A stretch of DNA of 64,000 nucleotides from contig JAKOON010000026.1 of NCBI GenBank assembly GCA_022577435.1, positions 5,776,142 through 5,840,141 of the forward strand, written 5' to 3'. The notes under the pieces were generated by a model that worked only from the letters and a program-made list of their open reading frames with translations, was not told the DNA's origin and searched no databases. The stretch is from Embiotoca jacksoni (lineage: Eukaryota > Chordata > Actinopteri > Embiotocidae). Positions 23,791 through 34,945 of the stretch are shown in pieces. Each line of letters starts with the position of its first letter. Position 1 is the first letter of the stretch. Made by a program: the position numbers and the translations under genes.

Positions 23791-24781
23791 TGATAGATCC
23801 TGTCTGCTGTGGGCTCGGCGGTGTGTGCGAAGCAGCCTCGTTTTTTGAATTCTTCTTTGTGGCAGCATCCGACGCCTGGCAGCTTGAAGGGGAGATAAAA
23901 ATCAAAGTATTTCTGCATCACCATCTTTCTAAATGTAATATAGGAATAAGTGCACTGAAGAGGAGGAAAAACATATCACATTTCTCTCCCTCCCCCCTCC
24001 TGAGTATCATTAACAGACTAGAAGGCAACACAGACATCAACTTCATTAGAGTGCAATTCCGTGGTGCCTGCTGGCAATCCATTTTCTTTGTAATCACTAT
24101 AATTGATTGTCATTTACGGCTTCATGGAAGGTTTCATTGAAGACTTGCGTATCACCGAATGGCAATTTCCATGTGTTGCTTGTGTTTTGTTTGTTCACGT
24201 GCACTTGTTGACGCACACGTCAGAGCAGATACGGCAGCTTCTTTTCCCACACAGCCCTTCATGAGAGGCGTCATTTCACTACCTGTGCATTTCCTTCTTG
24301 TTGTTTACATCTCTGTCTTTGTCTGTCTTGCACAAATAAGAAATCAGAGTCAGCACAGGAATGGGCACATTAACAAAGAGAGACATCAAAATATATCTGC
24401 GACTAAAAATAAAACATCCTTTTCAAACTCTCGTGGAGAGGAGAGCTGCTTTTCAACACCGACGCGTGTCTCTCGACGATGTGCCGCATCGCTGCTGTGA
24501 AAAAAAAGGAAGGTTCAGCAGATCATGACTTATCCATGACTTAATCTATTCCTGCTAAAGTGTCCTTGTAGAAGGCACGTCTGCATACTCAACATATACA
24601 CTATATGCTCCCTGGGGGGGAAACTCTCCTGTCTGCTTCTACGGTCTGACTTTACTGGAAATGAATTCTGACAAACACCGAGCATAATCAGATGACTGAA
24701 GCGCTCTAATACTTATAAAAAATAATAATATATATATATAACCATCTGCTGCTGACGCCCTGCCAGATAAGACACCGCGCT
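23791..24781. other. Unassigned DNA with a candidate regulatory core
   Basis: The part around 24050-24190 is repeat-free and holds TTGTAATCACTATAATTGATTG-type homeodomain words (24089-24110). A TA-rich run lies at 24723-24740. No gene recognised. Confidence 0.25.
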
Positions 24782-24812
<31 letters not shown>

Positions 24813-24818
24813 GCGCGC
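24782..24818. repeat. (CA)n(CG)n microsatellite
   Basis: CA tract passing into GCACGCGCGC, an alternating purine-pyrimidine run with strong Z-DNA potential. Confidence 0.9.
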
Positions 24819-25987
24819 CTGCAAATTCTTCCTTGGTTGTAATCCAGTGTCTACACTGAACTCCCAGTGAGGGCTTGGAGAGGTGCAAACAGACCTGCTG
24901 CTTGGATCTACAGTGTATTAGCCTTGATGAGGATGCAGCGGTGTGGAGAAATGAGGGGCTTCTGCTGTGGAGGTTGTACACTACATTAGCATCTGCCGGG
25001 CCATACGATAGGAGATAAATCTGGAACAGGCGTGATGCATCTTCATTAAAGTCGCCACTTACCACCTCGCAGAAAAACTGCCAAACTGTCTCTGTGGCCA
25101 GATGCTGCGTTTAAGCTTTGTTTGTGATTTTTTTTTTTTTTTTTAAAGGAAAAAAAAAAAGCGTGTCTGACATGGACGAGCGAGAAAGACTCCATTTGGG
25201 AGAGAGTTTTGTGGCACTGCCAGGTAAATTTAGACATCAATCTTGGTTAAAGAATTACATGCTACGACGGTAATTTACAGAGAGCCTAATGGCAGCGGTG
25301 AACAATTTGAGAAGAGGCTCATATCCTGTGGCTGTGAAGCATCAGAAAGCACTTCGGACAATTCTTTCTCTATATTACTAAACTGAATTTGTATACCGTG
25401 ATGAAAAATGTGTTTCTTTTTGGGCGGAAGATTGGACAGCTGGAAATTAAGGCTTTCCATTACAGCAACTTAACAAACTATGACCAATTTTAAGAGCTGG
25501 CATTGTTTTGATGTTAAGTTCGGTAAATCTTTATTACTTTGAATTTGTTGTTGTTGTAGGCTAATCATGACTGAAAGCATTGCCAGCACCACCACAACAG
25601 TTGAGTAAAGCTCCGGAATAATTCTCATTAAAATGTGCAGAAAAGTCGATTTTTTTTTTTTTTTTAAAGAATAATAAGGGCCGCAATATTTAAATGCTTA
25701 CACTTTACTTTAATATTTCCACTTAATTTATACTCACTTATACTACTTTACTGTTAAATATCACCATTTTTCCTCTAATACATCCCCTCACATAATTAGC
25801 TCAAACACTACATAATGCAAACGCATTATATAAATGTAATGCTCCACTATTTAAAACAGTTCAACCGTTTGATCAGCTGTAAAAAAAAAACCACAAAAAA
25901 AAAACCCCACATTATTTCATTAGTAATATGAATCAGTTAATATGACATTAATTGTATGTAACCCATATTAAATACGGGGCTACTAAC
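24819..25987. other. Unassigned DNA
   Basis: T-run and A-run face each other at 25129-25160 (T about 16, then A about 11). Another T-run lies at 25649-25665. No gene recognised. Confidence 0.35.
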
Positions 25988-26009
25988 CCCCCCCCCCCCC
26001 CCCCACCCC
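25988..26009. repeat. Poly-C tract
   Basis: About 17 C residues followed by ACCCCTGC. Confidence 0.9.
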
Positions 26010-26428
26010 TGCATGTTGGTGCCACAAGGGGCGCACTACACCGTCTGCGCATCGAGTGCTTCACATCCGGTCCCGAGTCCGTTCGCCGGTTCTCTTCCTG
26101 TGAACGTGCAGTGAGCCGAACTAAACAGTTCGTGGGATGGACCTTCAAAGATTCAATTCAATCAGCATCACAGCTGTGAACGTGAAGGAGGTCCGTTTCC
26201 GTCGAGTTTGAAAGTGGGTGAGATGAAGCACGTGGCTTTTTTGTTTGTTGTTGTTGTTGTTAGTTTGGTGGAGGAGACACCAGACTGCTGTTCAGGCGCA
26301 GAGACTTTTTTTTTTTTTTTTTTAACACAAACTTGTATGCATGTTGTCTCTTTGTATTACTACACAAAAACATGTATGCTGATTCGGTTCTAGTGGGGTT
26401 AACTCTCTTAAATGCTCAGTGCTATAAC
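26010..26428. other. Unassigned DNA
   Basis: The GCCACAAGGGGCGCACTACA phrase near 26020 is repeat-like, but no family was assigned. A GTT repeat lies near 26243-26260 and a T-run at 26307-26323. Confidence 0.3.
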
Positions 26429-26512
26429 TAATAATAATAACAATAATAATAATAATAATAACAACTGTGACTGAGACAGTCTTTGTAATGATGATGATAG
26501 TAATAATAATAA
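26429..26512. repeat. (AAT)n/(GAT)n trinucleotide tract
   Basis: Imperfect AAT repeats, a GAT patch and more AAT immediately left of the L2-like region. As the complement this is an (ATT)n-type tail at the 3' end of that antisense element. Confidence 0.8.
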
Positions 26513-26985
26513 TCTTTATTTGTATAGCCCTTTTTCTAAACTCTAATTACAAAGTGCTTCACATTAAAATAAAACAACAAGTCTTAACAACACAATGATC
26601 GTGTAAAAGAAACCCATAAAAACAAATTAAAACAAATGAAATGAGAGTTGATCAGTAAAATCAACTGAAATCAGGAACAGGCTCTTCGATAAAAGTAGGT
26701 TTTAAGAAGAGATTTAAAAGACGTCACATACTCCGCAGACCTTTATTTCCTCAGGCAGCTCTGAACTGAAAATGCCTCGTCACCCTTAAAACCCTTAAGT
26801 TTTAAGACGTGTCTCCAGAAACAGATAAACGTTTTTTTTTAGTCTGAGGATTTCAGGACTATCGGGCGCACTTGTACGGAAGAATCAGGTCAGCTAAATA
26901 GGAGGGAAGGGAGGCTATGAAGTGTCTTAAAAGTCAACAGTAAAATCAATTCTAAAACATGCTGGGAGCCGGTGTACCGACCGAA
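26513..26985 (-). mobile_element. L2-like LINE 3' region, antisense
   Basis: Read left to right: ATCTTTATTTGTATAGCCCT, ACAAAGTGCTTCACATTAAA, AGGTTTTAAGAAGAGATTTA, TCCGCAGACCTTTATTTCCT, CAGGCAGCTCTGAACTG, CTATGAAGTGTCTTAAAAGT, TAAAATCAATTCTAAAACAT, GCTGGGAGCCGGTG. This order matches the antisense 3' end of an abundant teleost LINE (L2/Maui type, as I remember it). The tail is the AAT tract at 26429-26512. It is 5'-truncated and has no coding part. The exact family name is uncertain. Confidence 0.65.
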
Positions 26986-27175
26986 TGGCTTCAATATTTA
27001 TCTAGTATCACTTTTCAAGCTCATCTTGGGCCACGTACCTGGTGGAGGTGTGTCTGTGCTGCAGCAACTGCTCACTCAGCTTAGTGTCTCCCATTAGACT
27101 GCATGTAAAAACATTCAGGTCACATCTGTGTGGCTTGTTTGTCTACTGCTTTCTGATGCGTTTAGGTGATGTCCG
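26986..27175. other. Short unassigned stretch
   Basis: Sequence between two retroposon insertions; nothing identified. Confidence 0.35.
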
Positions 27176-27364
27176 TAAATTGTAGCTTCTTCTTCTTCTT
27201 CTTGCGTTTTATGGCGGATGGCATCCAGCGAAAGGTGCATGACCGCCACCTACTGTTTCGGAGTGTGGACCAGAGTTAACTATGGCCTTACAAACAAACA
27301 CAAATCGAATTATTTACAGATAAGAAATTATTTTACTCAATCCTGTTTCTAAATTGTAGCTTCT
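27176..27364 (-). mobile_element. Retroposed SINE-like insert with 15-bp target-site duplication
   Basis: TAAATTGTAGCTTCT occurs perfectly at 27176-27190 and again at 27350-27364, enclosing 159 bp. Inside the left copy is a TTC repeat (27188-27203). Read on the minus strand this is an (AAG)n 3' tail preceded by CGCCATAAAACGCAAGAAG. Next to it is the CAGTAGGTGGCGGTCATGCACC-type block known from fish repeats. A tail plus a long duplication is the hallmark of target-primed reverse transcription. The short length implies a SINE or a 5'-truncated LINE. Confidence 0.75.
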
Positions 27365-27677
27365 GCTGTGTGTGAGGCATTTAGGAAACATGCGTAAATA
27401 GTGGCATCAAAGAACAAAATCGCCTGAAAACTAAGGATCTTTTCCATATTTGTGGAATTGAATTTGCAATATTTCATTCCGTTTTTATATCAAATAAGAA
27501 TGTATAAAAAGTGTTATTGGAAAGCGTCATGGAAACAGTGCAATATAAGCAGACATAACTAAGGATTCAAAAAGAGTACAGAATAAAAAAAAAGAATTGA
27601 AGGAAAAATTACAGTGCAAGGTATACGATATAAGATATGAATGAACAGTAAAAACATGTATTTAGTACCAATTAGTA
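27365..27677. other. Unassigned AT-rich DNA
   Basis: No gene or repeat recognised. Confidence 0.35.
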
Positions 27678-27707
27678 CCTTTACGCCACTGAAATGAGGC
27701 GTAAAGG
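27678..27707. repeat. Perfect 10-bp-arm stem-loop
   Basis: CCTTTACGCC (27678-27687) and GGCGTAAAGG (27698-27707) are exact complements separated by a 10-base loop. A chance hairpin of this size is possible in 64 kb. Confidence 0.7.
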
Positions 27708-28425
27708 GAACAACTCACTGTTGCACGTGAAGGGAAAACAAACTGACCATCCAGACTGACTCAGGGAGTATGTGAGGCCCTGGAAGGGGAAGTATTGCAT
27801 TCTGTCACAACAAAGTCATTTGTACAAGAGTGGCTATGTGTGGGGAGAAAAACACAATATATCTGATGGAAAGAAAAAAAAGCCTCCCAGACTCCATTAG
27901 ACAGATTAAAGAAGGCTGAGATCACCTGGTGAGGCTGGCGGGGAGGCGCGCTGATCAAGGAATATTCCCGGCGTCAGATGATTTTCTTCAGAGGGAGCCA
28001 TCTTCCTGAAGGACCCTCTGGTCTTCGCTCTGCATCTCGCAATTGACATTTCATCTATGCTTTGGAATGATTAATGCGCCTTGGCATTCATTTCATGCGA
28101 GGAGGGAAGGTCACTGGTATTTGTTCCTGGACTCAAAGATGAGCTCTTTGAACCCCAACCAAAACATAAAGGGGGGCGGGGTTGAGGGGAGGGGGGGGGG
28201 GTACAACAGAGTACAACTCTGACTATATATATAACTTAAGAGCCTTAAAAAAAAAAATAAAAAAAATCAGTTTTTAAAGAAATATTCAATTGTTTTTGAA
28301 GTTTTTGTCACTTTCGTTTTGCAGAATCTTATTAAACTTTAAGGACCAATCCCTCTGTTTTTCAGTCACTGTTCAAATAACAGCAAGTGGCCAGTTCTTC
28401 TTTTTGCTTTGAAGAAACAGGATCT
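27708..28425. other. Unassigned DNA with a G-rich tract
   Basis: A non-repetitive part at about 28015-28145 includes TGGAATGATTAATGCGCC and could be regulatory. A G-rich run of about 30 bases at 28171-28201 has quadruplex potential. No gene recognised. Confidence 0.3.
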
Positions 28426-28456
28426 TCTTCCTCCTCCTCCTCCTCCTCCTCCTCCC
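28426..28456. repeat. (CTC)n trinucleotide repeat
   Basis: About nine CTC units, giving poly-Gly on the minus strand in the spurious frame 28366-28557. Confidence 0.9.
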
Positions 28457-30985
28457 TCCCTGACTCCTAGCATTGTCATAAGAAAAAAGTACAAGCAGAC
28501 ATTTTGAAAAATAAATACAACTACAATTTTCGATAAGTAGGTATTGATTTTAAGCATTTAATTAATAAGAAAACAAAGCTGAACTAAGTCGGCGTTAATG
28601 TAAGTCACACCTGTGTTTTCCTGGTGTGTCCATCTAAAACACCTGCAGGGAGAAAGGTCTCCGCCAGTCAGGCTATAGTTACTCAAGATGTGTTTTTTCC
28701 CACACGTGACCGAGGCCGACCCGAGGCCGACCCTCGGCCTCCATTATCATTACTGTTATTTACATATATCCCGGCGCAGTGCCGTGCAGTTCAAACGCAT
28801 GAATAACGCACATGGGAAACTATTTTCACAGAAGTCGATACTCTTTACCACACGCGTGACGCTCCGCCTGAGAGACCTGAGCCGATGTACGACCGACGCC
28901 AACAGGGTCACACGCACGCACCCAAAGACTTGCTCAAACACACTTCCAATCGATCAAATCAAATTTGATAAAGGGCTTTTTGCAATTTATTCTCAAATGA
29001 GGATCTGAGAGACCGGGGAAAAAAAGGGGCAAGTACAGTTCAAGTTCAAAGCCAAAGGCTCATCTTTCATCCCGCGGCACCGCGGGACACGTTCGTTCGC
29101 CCGCTGCAACAATGACCTGTCGCTGTTAATGAGTGATGGGCGCTGATTTATTTTTTGCTGCAGTGCTGTGTTAAACAAATCACTTCATAATCCAGTCCTG
29201 TAATATTCTCCACTATGACGAGGATACTTGGACGAGTATTTATGAGTGGGAGAAACACACTCGTAACCAAATTACTATTTTCACGCTCGAGGGCGGATGA
29301 TATCGAAGAACTTCCATTTGAAAAACAGTTGTTCTAATAATATTACATTATGCTGTATTATACATGATGTGAAGCACTGTAGGTTTTGTTTTCTGAAGTT
29401 ATTACCAAAGCATTTCTCTGAAATACGACAAACTCAAGATGTTAGTAGCAGCTTTAACATATTGGCCATTGAACATCAAAACCACTTCACAGCTCAACAG
29501 GGGATCTTTTTTTTTTTTTTTTTATCAGACAGCACAGCTATCGGCACACAGAATAGCTGAAGAGAGACTCTTAACAAATCTTTATGATGTGGTAAAAGCT
29601 CGCCACCACTGGGTAAAGAAACACATCCAAGAATAAAGACATGGGCCCCAAAATAGACCTGGTGTTGCACGGTGCCATCCCAAATTATTTTGGACAATCC
29701 CAGGATTCACCAGTCACGTGAATACTGTAGAATCAGTGCTGTTAAACATTAAGGTATTTGTTGGAATTAATTTCAGATAACCAGGCCAATATTTGACCAT
29801 TTTATAACTTTCAAAGTAGCTAAAATTACTGTAATTATATAAAAAAGTCCGCCATAGGAACAGGATTTTGGGTATTTTAACGACATTTTCAAAGATATTT
29901 TATGCTTACATCAGCCGTTCAGTTTCTGTTCTTAGTGTGAACTGATAAAAATAAAAATGTGCATTCAGAAAAATGAACTAGCTTCCTCAGGAAAGAAGTT
30001 TCCAAAAGTTGTTTGAAGTCCCTTGAAGACCTGGTGACACACGGCTGTGGGAGTAAGCAAAACCAAATCAACCAGTCGCTGACATTTTACAGGGCTGATG
30101 CAGGCGGCTTCATATTCGTTTCCGCCACATCGACATGGAAATCGTTATTGTGAAATTAATAGGGGGGTGGGAGGGGAGTGAAATGAGTTTTTTCTGGATT
30201 ATTAATTGTGTTTTCTGGCTTTTATACATATAAGGAAGGAGAGAGAAGCTGTTTTACTTTTCCTGAAAACTGCATTTTTTCCCCCCCTCATCTGTATCAT
30301 GTTTTCATGAAAAACTAAATGCCATACAAGGAAGCAGACAATGAAAATGTTCTCTGCATAATTCTGACGGCAGCTCTGTAAAGGTTAACGAGACGTTATT
30401 CAGCAGTCAACAAGTCATAAAACACACTCTGCATTCATTAGGAGGTTTCGTTTGTTAGGTTAACAGCCACAGATTTATACAATCCGTGAGATTTGGTATC
30501 GGTAAACAGAAGTGACCTTACAGCAGCGCCCATGAAAAATTGAGCTTAATGCTGTTCTGATGAAGTTGTAAGTGCAGTAAATTACTTCAGGTATTATAAT
30601 TCAGGAGATGCATAGGAGCAATCTACTGGAATATTGCTGCCATCAAGACAAACACAGCTCAAGAGGCAATTCTAGACAGGTTTTTTTTTTTCTTTTCGTT
30701 GACAACATTTCAAGTGAAAGGCAGGAGCGCTGCAGCAGTATTGTGACTCTGTGCACTTCTCAGTGATTACATGTCAATCACAAAGTTTCCAGGACTGTGG
30801 TTTCTTTTTGCAGGGATTTTATTTTTAATTTTTTTGTCTTCTTTAAACTGAACTTCAAACCCGCCCCCCCTTCAGATTTTCACATTTCTTTATTGTTCCA
30901 TTGAAACTTTAAGACGAGACACTGCAGACAGACACACTGTTTTTTTATGCACTAGTGAATTTTCAGATGTTGGGCTGTTGCTTTT
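28457..30985. other. Unassigned DNA
   Basis: Longest stretch without an assigned feature in the first half. Short T-runs at 29509-29523 and 30681-30690. The text TCAAATCAAATTTGATAAAG near 28955 is reminiscent of retroposon tails but is too short to call. No coding frame has domain or splice support. Confidence 0.35.
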
Positions 30986-31066
30986 ATAACATGTCGTCTT
31001 TCAGAAAATTGGAAAGAAAACGTCTAAAATACACATTTAAGAATTTATTTTATTAACACTGCATTT
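30986..31066. repeat. Dispersed repeat fragment, pair member A
   Basis: ACATGTCGTCTTTCAG and GGAAAGAAAACGTCTAAA align, with the same spacing, to GCATGTTGTCTTTCAG and GTAAAGAAAACATCCAAA at 37136-37177. Both then run into a TTTATTTTA patch. Estimated identity by eye is about three quarters over 80 bases. Confidence 0.5.
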
Positions 31067-31164
31067 GATTTCTCCTAATTTAATGAAAAATGTTTTATAA
31101 TTAAGGTTAGCGGTGATATTAGAAGAAAAGAAATGTGTAAAACCCTTTATAATGTACTCTTACA

Positions 31165-31405
31165 GAAAAAAACACATGCATTTCGCATGTTTTTCCACGT
31201 AAACATGTATGACACATGTTGTAACATACAATAACACATAAATATGTGGAAAAGTTTTCACATGGGAATATATGGGCTTCACACTTTAAAACATGTTTAA
31301 CATACACGAAATACATGTTGCACATGTGCACAATCACACGTGTATGCATATGTGGCCACACGAGTTTTTGCACATGTGCAATTCAGGTGTTTTTATTCTG
31401 TAATG
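31165..31405. repeat. CATGTG-rich dispersed repeat, copy 2
   Basis: Shares ordered blocks with 1-250: GTGGAAAAGTTTTCACATGG near 31246, TGTGCACAATCACACG near 31325 and TGCACATGTGCAATTCA near 31370. It contains many CACATGT/ACATGTG half-palindromes. An 84-codon minus frame across it (31119-31373) is repetitive (HMC/YFVYV-type) and not a gene. Confidence 0.6.
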
Positions 31406-32443
31406 GTAGATGGCAATAAAACTGGACACATTGGATTAAGAGTACCAGCAACGGGCATACCCATCTTCATCGTCATGGCAACAATGATAAAAACGTGGTT
31501 GACGTTATAACACGGCAGCGGTTTGGTTAAGTTCAGGAGGTGATAATTGCTTTGGGTTGTGTTTCCCGCATAAGTGATATTACTTAAGTCAGGTGACCAC
31601 TTTATGAAGGTTAACTTGCATAAGTGGAACTTAACAGAAGTCAGTGTTGACTTTTGTTTTCATACATTCTGTTTTCAACACCTCGAATGGAACGGAGAAC
31701 AGCTGTTGGGCTCTTGGTTTAAAGTAATGTTTGTCAATACGTCATCTTCCCCACAGATGAAACCACTTATCCCATTATCTTCCTGCACCGAACCAAATGT
31801 TCCCTCTCACTGATGCTCTCCTCTGCAACAGAAGGAGAAAGAAATCAGATGTGGAGGAATATTGTCCTCATTAACCTTCAGATCGAAGACACCGCTGCAA
31901 CGACAGACTTCGAGCCGAACTTGCAAAGTGAAAAACTTCTTCATTTGGATTTAAAGGGCCTCCACTGACTGATTTTCCTTTCTTGTGTTTTAAGCTGAAG
32001 GCAATCTGGGTTGTGGTTGGAGTGAAACCAGTCACAATTAATTTATATAAAGTGCTATGATGCTCAAAAACATGCAGGAAGGCCATGCAAAAAAAAAAAC
32101 AAAAAAAAAATTAATTGCAAAGACAAGGAGAGAAGAAAGAGCTCCTTCCTCAAGCGCTCTTTGTCCTCCTTTCTTTTACATTTCCAATAACTCTTTTGTG
32201 TTTCTATTGCATATATAGTATTCTCACAGGCTAATATCACTCTGACTTGTTTCAGTAGACGTTCAAAGTTCTGCAGCGATGGCAAATTCCAGTGTCAATG
32301 TCAATTGTTGTTGCTCTGTATTTAAAGTTGCCTGAACGCACAACGTGAACATGAATTTATTATTTACTGAATCGATGTTGCCAGATATGACCCATTAATA
32401 CAGATTTCTTGATAACTTTGCAGAGAAACATCTTCAGAGGCTG
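31406..32443. other. Unassigned DNA
   Basis: A-runs at 32088-32110. No gene or recognised repeat. Confidence 0.35.
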
Positions 32444-32720
32444 ACGTGGCTTCCGGGTCTGAAAAATGAGGCCGATGCGAAAGATCCTTTAGCTGCAATA
32501 CCACCGAGTGCCACCAGAGGTCGGCTCCAGAAAGCCTCCGTCTCCATAGACTCCCATTAGACTTCTCTCATGAAATACAAAGTCACTTAATTTCACCCCC
32601 GTCTCGTCCAAATATGGTCACTTCCTGTTCCAAACTGCTCCGAACTAGCAAAATGGGCGACGGCCAAAATCCGAATTTGAGTCTTCTTAACGGCCGTTCA
32701 CGAACTAACGTCGCTGTTGG
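32444..32720 (+). repeat. Dispersed repeat family 'ACCACCGAG', copy 1
   Basis: GACGTGGCTTCCGGGTCTGA, then TGCAATACCACCGAGTGCCA, CCAGAGGTCGGCTCCA and CATAGACTCCCATTAGACTT, are shared in order with 63041-63279 and, on the opposite strand, with 39494-39720. Three copies within about 31 kb show a family. From memory, the 'ccgggtctgaaaaatgaagccaatgcg' lead is a common fish repeat. The class (SINE or MITE) is not determined. Confidence 0.7.
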
Positions 32721-32799
32721 TTTCTTCAGCCACAATAATTTCCCCTGTTTGTTTGTTTTTTTCTTCTTCTTCTTTTTAATAATAGTCCATTAAAATTAA

Positions 32800-32801
<2 letters not shown>

Positions 32802-32831
<30 letters not shown>
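32802..32831. repeat. Poly-T tract
   Basis: About 28 T residues, preceded by TTCTTCTTCTTC (32759-32773). It may be the A-tail of a minus-strand retroposon that could not otherwise be identified. Confidence 0.85.
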
Positions 32832-34015
32832 ATCAAACTGTGTTTACAATAACAGCATGTCGATATGGTATTTGATAGCAAAATGTTGGTACAGCTTGAG
32901 CAATAAATCAATAGAAAGAAACATAAGCTTGAGTAGGGTTACAGTCTCATCCTTTTTCCTTGGTTCTTCCTTTTTGTGCTTTGAATAAACACCAGCGCAC
33001 TTCAACTCCAGTCGGGGCCTTTTCTCCTTATCTTGACTTCCATACTGTCCTCGCTCAATGAAGTCCAGGGTTTACAACTTCATAAAGCCGGAGAACCCTA
33101 TAAAGATAACCATCCGTACAAATATTAGTTTTTTGAAACCGCACTTGTCTCCGAGCCGTAGGGTATTAAGATATCGCACACCGGGAGCTATCCCTTGCAT
33201 TTAAAAGCATGGCCGCTTACTGTATGTGCATATGTTGTTGTTGTTGTTGTGAAGCTGCCGATATACAGAATGTGGATGTCTGCGAGGCATATGCGTGTGT
33301 CAGTATTTGTAATTTGCACACGAAGATATCAACACGCCACACTCTGCTTTTTTATTTTTTTTTTTTACGTCGCAGTATATACGCCAGAGGACACGACGGG
33401 GACGGAGTGAAGGACTTGCCAGATGTGCGTAAACACTGCAACAGATCATTTCTATCATATCATCCTCTCTGGGCGCGGGGTCTGGAAATGTGTGACATGC
33501 CTCTGCTTCAGTGGATCTGCGCCAGTCCCGGCTAAACGAATGATGAAATGAAGCCAGATGGGAAAAGAACAAAACAGCTTCCTGAGGAGGAGGAAAAAAA
33601 AACAAAAACCAAAAAGATAGAAAAGAAGAATGAGAGAGGAAAAAAAAAATAGAAGCTATGAATGTCAGGCAAAGTCACAGGAGAGTGCACCATTTCATAC
33701 AATAGCGATCTCAATCCTGCAGAGGAGAAGTTACACTCCAATGGCCATGAAACTATTGATTTCATGGAGAAAGACTGCGGGAAAAAAAAAAAGCAAGCAC
33801 AACTTCTTGAGGTCCTGACAAGTCTGGGGGCCCTGATCGTTGCTTTCAGGCTGAATTCACCCTGTTGTCTTCACACGAGTGTGACACTCCACGCCGCGCT
33901 CGGCCGTTCCAACAACTTCTATTCCGGAGCTGTAACATAGCAAAGGGGTTTTTATTTCCCTGTTTCTCTGTGTGGTTTACAGTACGACTGAGGTGCGATC
34001 AATGACATCGGCTAT
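32832..34015. other. Unassigned DNA
   Basis: A TTG repeat at about 33232-33250 and A/T runs. Overlapping open frames at 33195-33535 and 33630-33940 (92 codons) have no domain. The stretch about 33660-33780 is non-repetitive and could be a conserved element. Confidence 0.3.
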
Positions 34016-34041
34016 CGGGGTGGGGGGGTGGGGTGGGGGTT
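34016..34041. repeat. G-rich tract with quadruplex potential
   Basis: GGGGTGGGGGGGTGGGGTGG and further G-runs, with four or more runs of at least four G separated by single T. Confidence 0.8.
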
Positions 34042-34180
34042 CACTTCAGCCTTGTATGAGCTGTGATTGATATGTAGATCGACCGGCGAGCTCGACGTGA
34101 CGTCATTTATGTCTCGTGGGATTGTGATTGATGAAAGCGGTCGACCAAGGTCGGGATCATGATATTTGACCTCCGCCGTG

Positions 34181-34183
<3 letters not shown>

Positions 34184-34215
<32 letters not shown>
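34184..34215. repeat. (GA)n microsatellite, 16 units
   Basis: Pure GA tract. Confidence 0.97.
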
Positions 34216-34217
<2 letters not shown>

Positions 34218-34885
34218 TTAATGCACCTTAATAAACCAGTCACAGCCAAGCGCTGTTATGGAGTCTGACATCCAGTTTGGTAAATGGCAGAGGTTAACAT
34301 GCATCTTTGCAAAGCTGTGCCCCCGCCATTCATCAAACAGTGAGGTTAGCTGCTGAAATACAGACCCCGTGATGGAATTTCACGATCGCGCGAGGACATG
34401 TTCGTTTGGAAATCATTCCAGTCCTTCAAACGGCATGAAAACACGCCACCGTCTCCCACGTGATTCCCCGCTGTCACCGGCGTCTCCTTAGCATGGAGGC
34501 TGTTGGCCTTTTTTTCAGCCGAGTGTGACGCACAACTCAGCTCTACAAACTCAGAAATCAGGGAGGGATACACGAAGGTCAGCGGTTGACGGGACTAAGA
34601 CCTACTGTGCCCCGAGGATATCCTCCGAGGAGTGAGCAACTTGCTGATTTCAACCCTTCTCCGTTTTGCACATTCGGGAGAATCATCATTAGTATTCAAG
34701 GACAGCGGTCATGCTTCAGAAGTTGTTTGAATGGGGCGAGATTTCTTTGTCTTTCAGGCGTCATTAATGAAAACCGCTGCAGGCGATGGCACTTTATGAG
34801 TTTATTGCCGGAGCGAAAGACTGCAGACTGTTGGGCGGTGTTGTTGGAACATCGATTGTGCTACAGGACATTCAGGGAAATCAAT

Positions 34886-34887
<2 letters not shown>

Positions 34888-34945
<58 letters not shown>
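34888..34945. repeat. (GT)n microsatellite, about 29 units
   Basis: Pure GT tract. It inflates a 159-codon plus frame (34586-35065) whose centre is poly-VC; that frame is not a gene. Confidence 0.97.

Noticed and set aside
27678..27707. 10-bp stem-loop as a terminator or microRNA
   Set aside because: Too short for a microRNA precursor, and bacterial-type terminators do not apply; chance hairpins of this size are expected in 64 kb.
28945..28985. TCAAATCAAATTTGAT text resembling a retroposon tail
   Set aside because: Too short and without the preceding conserved block.
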